Shown here piece by piece: positions 1 to 4,285 of a DNA stretch of 5,982 nucleotides. The translations under genes were made by a program, and so were the position numbers. The DNA lies in NCBI GenBank assembly GCA_041691015.1, contig JBEPVN010000110.1, forward strand, positions 1 to 5,982, given 5' to 3'. Within the stretch, counting starts at the first letter, position 1; the number at the start of each line of letters is the position of its first letter. Origin of the DNA: JBBSJT01 sp041691015. Its GTDB lineage: Bacteria > Chlamydiota > Chlamydiia > Chlamydiales > Parachlamydiaceae. The notes beneath the pieces are model-generated. The model was given only the letters and a program-made list of their open reading frames with translations, was not told the DNA's origin and searched no databases.

Positions 1-40
1 CTAATTTTAAACAACTTAATCTCTTAGCTTAATGCATATG

Positions 41-81
41 GGTTGTCACCACCGGCTAGCTATGTAAAATCGCTTCGCGAT
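41..81. repeat. GC-richer block with hairpin, likely dispersed repeat
   Basis: This block contains CCACCGG followed by the palindrome GCTAGC (55-60), then a compact hairpin ATCGC-TTC-GCGAT (69-81, 5-bp stem, 3-base loop). Its composition stands out against the surrounding AT-rich DNA and it encodes nothing. Short GC-rich palindromic islands of this kind between genes are typically multi-copy intergenic repeats. Only one copy is in the window, so the repeat status is inferred. Confidence 0.35.
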
Positions 82-149
82 GAATATCTTACAAGGATTC
101 TTAATACACAACTAATTTTTTAAGTGATTAGAGTTTGTTATTTCTTTGC

Positions 150-267
150 GTTGAAAAAAGCTAGCACTGTTTTGAATAGATCAGGGTCTTAAGTTGAAAA
201 AAGCTTGCGCCATTTTGGAGCTGTTGGGGCTTGCAATTACTTTTAAGCTTATACCGTTTTGGAATGG
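150..267. repeat. Three imperfect direct repeats next to birA
   Basis: Copies begin at 150 (GTTGAAAAAAGCTAGC...), 193 (GTTGAAAAAAGCTTGC...) and about 241 (TTTTAAGCTTATACCG...), each ending in a TTTTG-A block. The first two match at 22 of 28 positions with a period of 43. The third matches the second at about 15 of 20 positions with a period of 44. Stops interrupt the copies, so they are not a live coding repeat. They could be remnants of a decayed repetitive gene or an intergenic repeat array lying just past the birA stop codon. Confidence 0.45.
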
Positions 268-275
268 TCTTTTTG

Positions 276-1016
276 TTAGGGTAAGAATTCGCCGGAGATG
301 AACTTCTTTACAGTTCCATCATCGAGCGTTAAATTAAGGGTTCCATCATCGTTAATAGAATGAAAAAGACCACGCACCACATTCACGTTATCGTGAAAAC
401 TGATTTTTTCATTCATGCCTGTCCACATATATTGCCTATAACTTTCTAAAAATGGCTTAAACCCTGAAACCAAAAATAATTCCAAATCTTTGACAAATTC
501 TTTTTCAAGAGATTTTAAAACAGCTTTTACATCAAAAGCTTCTCCAGACTCTATTTTAAGGCTTGTAGCTGGACGATCTATTTTTTCTAGCACCTCAATT
601 GGCATATTCACATTAAGACCAATACCCAATATTACATTTAAGTGGTTTGTAAAACTCACCGTCTCGCATAAAATTCCGGCTACCTTTTTATTCGAGAGTA
701 AAATATCGTTTGGCCACTTTAACATTGGTTTAAAGCCATATTCTTTTAAAACTTTTGCAGCAGATAGGCTAAATATTTGTGGAATATTTCCGATATCTTT
801 TCTAGACTTATCGACTAAAAAGCAAAATGTCGCATAAATATTTTCATAGGGAGGGGAGACCCATTCTCTTTTGAATCTACCGCGGCCGCCTGTTTGAGAG
901 TCTGCTGTAATAAGAGTTATTTTATCAGGTTCAAAAAGGTGGCAATTTAATTTTCCCCAAGTATTGGTGGAATCAATTGTCTCAAAGTGTTTATGAATCG
1001 TTTCCATGAAATGCAT
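276..1016 (-). CDS. birA: Biotin--[acetyl-CoA-carboxylase] ligase (BirA, class I)
   Basis: This cytoplasmic enzyme activates biotin with ATP to biotinyl-5'-AMP and transfers it to the target lysine of a biotin carboxyl carrier protein, normally that of acetyl-CoA carboxylase. The 246-residue product carries the family motifs in order: STN at 16-18, the biotinyl-adenylate loop GRGRFKREWVSP at 44-55, KWPND at 100-104, KVAGIL at 111-116 and GIGLNVN at 131-137. A small C-terminal domain (about 205-246) contains DGTL and DGTV turns and the SGEF ending. There is no N-terminal helix-turn-helix, so it is a monofunctional ligase rather than a repressor of biotin genes. The first ATG is preceded by a weak AGGG; a second in-frame ATG at codon 4 (1005-1007) is a possible alternative. 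It is divergent from rodA across 44 bases. Confidence 0.95.
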   Translation of the reverse strand: MHFMETIHKHFETIDSTNTWGKLNCHLFEPDKITLITADSQTGGRGRFKREWVSPPYENIYATFCFLVDKSRKDIGNIPQIFSLSAAKVLKEYGFKPMLKWPNDILLSNKKVAGILCETVSFTNHLNVILGIGLNVNMPIEVLEKIDRPATSLKIESGEAFDVKAVLKSLEKEFVKDLELFLVSGFKPFLESYRQYMWTGMNEKISFHDNVNVVRGLFHSINDDGTLNLTLDDGTVKKFISGEFLP

Positions 1017-1024
1017 CTATACCC

Positions 1025-1030
1025 TATAAT
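1025..1030 (+). promoter_or_regulatory. Candidate -10 box for the rodA cluster
   Basis: A perfect TATAAT lies 30 bases before the rodA start. The hexamer 17 bases upstream (TTCCAT, 1002-1007) is a poor -35 and falls inside the birA 5' coding end. Transcription would begin near 1037, leaving a leader of about 24 bases. The 44-base gap must also supply the birA promoter on the other strand, so the two promoters probably overlap. Confidence 0.4.
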
Positions 1031-1060
1031 TTAAAAAAAAGCAATGGAACAAAAAAACTC

Positions 1061-2197
1061 ATGTGGGATTACCTTTATTTAAGAAGAATAGATTTTAGAA
1101 TTGTTCCTATTATTTTAGCTCTGATGTTTATCAGTTTGCTTGTGATATCCGCATACACAGTGGATGCTTCAAGCGATTTTTCAGAGGAGAGTTTTTTTAC
1201 CCCGCTTGTGATCAAACAGATCCAGTTTTTTGGTCTTGGAATTGGAGTCTTTATTTTTTTTGTCGGATTTGACTACAACAAGCTTCGGGAATGGGCATGG
1301 GTTTTGTATGCGATTATGATTATGACTCTCATCGGGCTTTTTTTTACAGACGCTATCCAAAGAGTGCAGCGCTGGTATCGCATACCGCTGATAGGGATCA
1401 ACTTCCAGCCATCTGAGTATGCAAAACTTGTTGTAGTGATCTCTTTAAGCTGGTTTTTGGAAAGAAGAAAATCTCAATCAGCTGCTTTGAGTACTGCCCT
1501 CTATAGCGGATTGATTGTTGGAATTCCGTTTATTTTAATTTTAAAACAGCCCGATCTTGGCACTGCTCTTGTTTTATTTCCGATTACTTTGGTGATGTTT
1601 TATTTTGGGGATTTACATCCTGTGATTGTGCGCTGGATGTCTATTTTAGCAATAGTTTCAATAGCGATCATTTCGCTCATTTTTTTAGAAGTGGTTTCCC
1701 ATGAAGAAATTCGCCCTTATGCCACAAAATTTTTAAAGGACTATCAGTTTGACCGTTTAAACCCAAACACACACCATCAAAAAAATGCAGCAATTGCAAT
1801 AGGGATTGGAGGACTCACTGGGACCGGTTTTAGAAAAAGTGAATTTAGCGGGGCAGGTTTTCTTCCAGCAGCTTATACAGATTCTGTCTTTCCGGCGTTT
1901 GGAGAGGAATTTGGTTTTTTTGGACTTACCTTCCTTCTTTCTCTTTATTATGCTTTGATATATTTTAGTTTTCAAGTAACAGCTGTTGCAAAAGATCATT
2001 TTGGGCGATTGCTTTCTGCGGGGATTACTGTTTATTTAGCGATGCATATTATCGTAAATATCGGAATGATGACAGGATTTTTGCCGATCACAGGCGTGCC
2101 ATTGATTCTTGTGACTTATGGGGGGTCTTCCATACTCTCTATTATGATGGCGCTTGGAATTTTACAAAGTATTTATAGTCGGAGGTTCATGTTTTAA
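1061..2197 (+). CDS. rodA: SEDS peptidoglycan glycosyltransferase RodA (MrdB)
   Basis: RodA is a multi-pass inner-membrane protein of the SEDS family. It polymerises lipid II into glycan strands with a class B PBP during lateral or polar wall growth. The 378 residues match the family length, and hydrophobic segments run throughout. Visible signatures are RW followed by GINFQPSEYAKL (104-123), KQPDLGT (162-168), a long loop with RLNP (232-235), GFLPAAYTDSVF (266-277) and LPITGVP...YGGSS (341-357). D274 in the TDSVF segment aligns with the conserved catalytic aspartate of the usual HTDFIF motif, although the residues around it differ (YTDSVFP). The length and the C-terminal ITGVPL...YGGSS favour RodA over FtsW, but the SEDS paralogues are similar. 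The start has only a weak TGGA 12 bases upstream. It leads a likely three-gene transcription unit. Confidence 0.92.
   Translation: MWDYLYLRRIDFRIVPIILALMFISLLVISAYTVDASSDFSEESFFTPLVIKQIQFFGLGIGVFIFFVGFDYNKLREWAWVLYAIMIMTLIGLFFTDAIQRVQRWYRIPLIGINFQPSEYAKLVVVISLSWFLERRKSQSAALSTALYSGLIVGIPFILILKQPDLGTALVLFPITLVMFYFGDLHPVIVRWMSILAIVSIAIISLIFLEVVSHEEIRPYATKFLKDYQFDRLNPNTHHQKNAAIAIGIGGLTGTGFRKSEFSGAGFLPAAYTDSVFPAFGEEFGFFGLTFLLSLYYALIYFSFQVTAVAKDHFGRLLSAGITVYLAMHIIVNIGMMTGFLPITGVPLILVTYGGSSILSIMMALGILQSIYSRRFMF
2181..2185 (+). promoter_or_regulatory. GGAGG Shine-Dalgarno inside the rodA 3' end
   Basis: GGAGG sits within the last rodA codons, 13 bases before the ATG at 2199. The spacing is longer than ideal, but this is the only strong ribosome binding site nearby. 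It supports 2199 rather than the upstream in-frame ATG at 2154, which lies 45 bases inside rodA and has no comparable site. Reading into the next gene would be translationally coupled to rodA. Confidence 0.5.
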
Positions 2198-2198
2198 A

Positions 2199-2633
2199 AT
2201 GAATAAACATGATTTTATTTTTAAAGAAGGTGTTTGGATAGGTGAGGGCAAAGTTAAGTTTAGCACATCTTTAGAACAGATTCATTTTTATACAAAATGG
2301 AACATCAATAAGACTGACAAACACGAAATCAAAGCAGAGCAGCAAGTGGAAATGCGAGGCGGCGGTGAGAATGTCGTGAATTATTTTAAATTTTCACAAA
2401 TTAAAAATTCAGATTTTACCGTGGCTCTCGAAAATGAAATTCTTGGAATGGCGACAGGAAAAGGTGTGATCGATGACAAAAAAATTGCCTGGGAATTTCG
2501 AGAACATTCTGATTTTGAAGGCTTTGAAGTTTATGAATTACAAGAAAACGGAGATTATCTTCTGCACGCAGAATATGTCTCAACAGATCAACATCGCACA
2601 ACAATAGATGGTCGTATATGGAAAAAAAAATAA
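2199..2633 (+). CDS. Conserved-looking 144-residue protein of unknown function
   Basis: I do not recognise a named family. From the ATG at 2199 the product is 144 residues, soluble, with no signal peptide or membrane segment. Alternating polar and hydrophobic strands with glycine turns dominate: GVWIGEGKVKFS at 11-22, HFYTKW at 29-34, GKGVIDDKKIAWEF at 87-100, GFEVYEL at 108-114 and the closing GRIWKK. This pattern suggests an all-beta fold, possibly a small lipocalin- or FABP-like barrel; that is inference from the pattern alone. It begins 1 base after the rodA stop and overlaps the following lipoprotein gene by 16 bases, so it is probably co-expressed with both. An upstream in-frame ATG at 2154 would add 15 residues inside rodA and is less likely. 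Confidence 0.75.
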   Translation: MNKHDFIFKEGVWIGEGKVKFSTSLEQIHFYTKWNINKTDKHEIKAEQQVEMRGGGENVVNYFKFSQIKNSDFTVALENEILGMATGKGVIDDKKIAWEFREHSDFEGFEVYELQENGDYLLHAEYVSTDQHRTTIDGRIWKKK

Positions 2634-2944
2634 AATACTTCGTTTGTTTATTACTTTTAGTTTTGAGCAGTTGCTCTCGTAAACATAAACTAATGAACCA
2701 TGAACAATTTGAGAAAATTCCGACCTATTCCGAGTTTTCTCATGTGACAAAAAAATTCGGTCCTCCTTATGATTATGTTCTTTTAAAAGACGGCATTAAA
2801 GAATACCGTTACATCCAAAGAAACCAAATCGCGCCGGGTGTTACTGAATATGTAAACTTCATTTTTGCAACATCCTATGAAGGATTCATTATCGGTAAGG
2901 ATACAGAGACCATTACAGGTACTGCCGAGCTATACAGATACTGA
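2618..2944 (+). CDS. Small putative outer- or inner-membrane lipoprotein
   Basis: The 108-residue product starts with a textbook lipoprotein signal: basic MEKKIK, a hydrophobic core at about 7-15, and the lipobox LSSC with C19 as the predicted lipidated cysteine. The mature part is about 90 residues and contains KKFGPPYDYV (45-54), KEYRYI (62-67), YVNFIF (78-83) and a C-terminal ELYRY. The motif of a glycine-proline step followed by a tyrosine-rich strand and F-phi-F is vaguely like SmpA/BamE-type lipoproteins, but this is too weak to name it. S20 follows the cysteine, with no aspartate at +2, so there is no inner-membrane retention signal of the E. coli type. The start codon lies within the preceding gene (16-base overlap), implying translational coupling. 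It is the last gene of the rodA cluster. Confidence 0.78.
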   Translation: MEKKIKYFVCLLLLVLSSCSRKHKLMNHEQFEKIPTYSEFSHVTKKFGPPYDYVLLKDGIKEYRYIQRNQIAPGVTEYVNFIFATSYEGFIIGKDTETITGTAELYRY

Positions 2945-2961
2945 CACAAGCTCCCAAGTTT

Positions 2962-3741
2962 TTAAGCTGCAGTCTTGAAGTTTAAAACTAAAGAGGTTGC
3001 TTGCTTAATGGAGGATAGAACTTTTAAGAAAGATTTTAAGGGGAAAACAGCAACATTAAAGATCGTTTTTGCAACATTTACAACTCTTTTCGTTTCGGGA
3101 CTGTAAATCACGGTTACAATTTTTCTCTTAACGGTTATCGCCATTACAAGAGCAAGAGTCGCTAATAAAATTTTTGGATGTAGCAGAACTTTAGCTATCT
3201 TTCCAGTTACTGCAAGTGTTTTACCTGCAAGTACAGCAGATTTACCCACAAGTTTTAATCCGCCTTTTAAAATATTTTTACTAATCGTAATAATATGTTT
3301 AATCGTATTAATAAGAGGGGAGAGCGAATTTTTAAGAATATCTTTTAAGATAGAGGGCACAAATTTGACTGTAACGCCTGTGAATGTTGCTATAAGTGAA
3401 GGATTATGAAAATTAAATTCAGATTTAGTCGAAAAACCTAAAAATTGGAAGAAACAAAATAAAGCAAAACTTGAAATTTTTTGGGATTTAGCATGATGAC
3501 AAACTCCAATGAGGCCGATGCTGGTTATGCATTTTGCAACATGAATAAAACCTTCTTTTTTTGCTTTTTCTTTTACTTCGTTCGATCTTTCCATTTCATT
3601 TATTGCTAATCTTCTGGATGGTATTTGCCAATCGCACATATCTTTAAAAGCGAGTCTTAAAAATTCTGTGGTAAAAATTAGACCTATGCCTGTCGCAATT
3701 AATGTAATTGGCTGTTTAGTTGAATAACTTATTGACTGCAT
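2962..3741 (-). CDS. Basic hydrophobic orphan protein, function unknown
   Basis: I do not recognise this 259-residue protein. It is lysine-rich with several hydrophobic stretches: about 11-27, 70-84, 91-103 and the strongest at 188-204. A segment from roughly 127 to 190 places lysines every three to five residues among isoleucine, leucine, valine and glycine, as in amphipathic helices that lie on membranes. Four cysteines (36, 71, 81, 96) fall in the N-terminal half. No lipobox, enzyme motif or repeat of known type is seen. The start is well supported by AAGGA five bases upstream (3747-3751, minus strand) and by a good promoter. It converges on the lipoprotein gene with 17 bases between stops and no clear terminator there. 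In a chlamydia an inclusion-membrane or other secreted protein is one possibility, but the classical bilobed hydrophobic hairpin is not obvious. Confidence 0.7.
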   Translation of the reverse strand: MQSISYSTKQPITLIATGIGLIFTTEFLRLAFKDMCDWQIPSRRLAINEMERSNEVKEKAKKEGFIHVAKCITSIGLIGVCHHAKSQKISSFALFCFFQFLGFSTKSEFNFHNPSLIATFTGVTVKFVPSILKDILKNSLSPLINTIKHIITISKNILKGGLKLVGKSAVLAGKTLAVTGKIAKVLLHPKILLATLALVMAITVKRKIVTVIYSPETKRVVNVAKTIFNVAVFPLKSFLKVLSSIKQATSLVLNFKTAA

Positions 3742-3773
3742 AAAAATCCTTTTTTAAGCATTAATTCAAATAT

Positions 3774-3802
3774 ATTGTAACACATATTGATTTAAAAATC
3801 AA
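3774..3802 (-). promoter_or_regulatory. Sigma70-type promoter for the 259-residue gene
   Basis: On the minus strand, TTGATT (3797-3802) and TACAAT (3774-3779) are separated by exactly 17 bases (3780-3796). These match the -35 and -10 consensus at 5 of 6 positions each. Transcription would start near 3767, giving a leader of about 26 bases that contains the AAGGA ribosome binding site. It is the best-formed promoter in the window. Confidence 0.6.
3787..3802. promoter_or_regulatory. Perfect 7-bp dyad over the -35, possible operator
   Basis: TTGATTTAAAAATCAA is a perfect inverted repeat with 7-base arms and a 2-base centre. It covers the whole -35 hexamer and ten bases of the spacer of the promoter reading leftwards. 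A dimeric repressor bound here would block polymerase. The AT-only core means chance occurrence is plausible. Confidence 0.3.
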
Positions 3803-4043
3803 CCTTTATTTATGTGCAAGTATTAAGTAAAAATGTCGTGTTTCCGTTGAATACAAAAGAGAGTAAAATACAGATGCGGTGGCAAAACTAAGATATTTCA
3901 AAGATTTAAAAAATATTTGAATGTATTCCACCATTTTAATAATCCTGATTGACATAAATAAGATTTTTTGAAAATGTCTGGTTTGATATTGGCTTTAAAA
4001 AAAGCTCATGCTAAACAAATTAGATTTAAAAAAGGAAAATCAA
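3803..4043. other. Intergenic gap, no gene seen
   Basis: Together with 3742-3802 this makes a gap of about 300 bases between two divergently read genes. No frame carries a credible protein. It contains an imperfect inverted repeat with GGTGG (3878-3882) and CCACC (3928-3932) as outer arms and TTCAAA/TTTGAA inside. It also holds a consensus TTGACA (3949-3954) and a small GCTTT/AAAGC hairpin (3992-4005). None of these identifies an RNA gene or riboswitch. Confidence 0.5.
3949..3975 (+). promoter_or_regulatory. Weak candidate promoter for the 47-residue gene
   Basis: A perfect -35 TTGACA (3949-3954) is followed after 15 bases by GAAAAT (3970-3975), a 4 of 6 match to the -10. The short spacer makes this doubtful, and no better pair is seen before the ATG at 4044. 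The leader would be about 60 bases. Confidence 0.22.
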
Positions 4044-4187
4044 ATGATTAGAAATGTTGGATTTATTCTACTTTCAATTTATCTTATTCTACAAGGTCTT
4101 ATCTTCTTAGCAGCCATCGGCATCCCAAGTGTTGTAATGGGAATTTTAGCTATTGCTGCAGGTATCTTTATTTTACTCGGGCGATAA
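4044..4187 (+). CDS. 47-residue small membrane protein
   Basis: The ATG at 4044 follows AGGA (4033-4036) with a 7-base gap, an ideal ribosome binding site, and opens a 47-codon frame ending in TAA. The peptide begins MIRNVGF and is almost entirely hydrophobic. One helix spans about residues 5-26 and a second about 29-45, split by GIP, and it ends in a single arginine. This is a two-helix inner-membrane hairpin of a kind seen as small uncharacterised proteins in many Gram-negative bacteria. I cannot name a family or function. The coherent amphiphobic design, the strong ribosome binding site and the inverted repeat after the stop argue that it is real. It stands alone, convergent with the F-box gene. 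Confidence 0.72.
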   Translation: MIRNVGFILLSIYLILQGLIFLAAIGIPSVVMGILAIAAGIFILLGR

Positions 4188-4198
4188 TCTCAAAATTA

Positions 4199-4241
4199 CA
4201 TTTCTAGTCATTGTTAATGCAATTAGCAATGACTAGAAATG
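4199..4241. terminator. 19-bp inverted repeat between convergent genes, likely bidirectional terminator
   Basis: The arms 4199-4217 and 4223-4241 pair over 19 positions with one G-T wobble and a 5-base loop (TGCAA); 13 consecutive pairs (TTTCTAGTCATTG) are perfect. It lies 11 bases after the small-gene stop and 45 bases past the stop of the opposing F-box gene. The stem is AT-rich. A short run of four T follows only in the minus direction, so it is an atypical terminator. It may instead be an mRNA 3'-end stabiliser. Confidence 0.5.
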
Positions 4242-4285
4242 GATAGATATTCTACCACAGTCGAATGTCTCATCAACCACGAATT

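Larger units (their letters stand above)
1..275. other. Non-coding left edge with repeats, no gene seen
   Basis: Stops interrupt all frames and I find no start with a ribosome binding site leading to a credible protein. The stretch is AT-rich apart from a GC-richer block around 41-81. It holds a short hairpin and three imperfect copies of a repeat, listed separately. No convincing rho-independent terminator for birA (stop at 276-278, reading leftwards) is visible: no strong GC stem followed by a T run on the minus strand. Confidence 0.6.

Noticed and set aside
150..267. CRISPR array
   Set aside because: There are only three units with diverged repeats, spacers are not clearly delimited, and no cas genes are nearby.
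490..837. 115-codon open frame on the plus strand
   Set aside because: It lies wholly antisense to birA, whose catalytic motifs are unmistakable, and its product resembles nothing.
1757..1999. 80-codon open frame on the minus strand
   Set aside because: It is antisense to the conserved catalytic-loop part of rodA, with lysine- and cysteine-rich low-quality sequence.
2154..2198. Upstream ATG for the 144-residue gene
   Set aside because: It would overlap rodA by 44 bases without a ribosome binding site; GGAGG at 2181-2185 favours the ATG at 2199.
2416..2604. 62-codon open frame on the minus strand
   Set aside because: It is antisense to the 144-residue gene and has no start signals.
2945..2961. 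Terminator between the lipoprotein gene and the convergent orphan gene
   Set aside because: The 17 bases contain no stem; any terminator would have to lie within the opposing coding sequence.
3992..4005. GCTTT/AAAGC hairpin as a terminator or riboswitch
   Set aside because: A five-base AT-rich stem in an A-run is expected by chance in this composition, and there is no aptamer-like structure.
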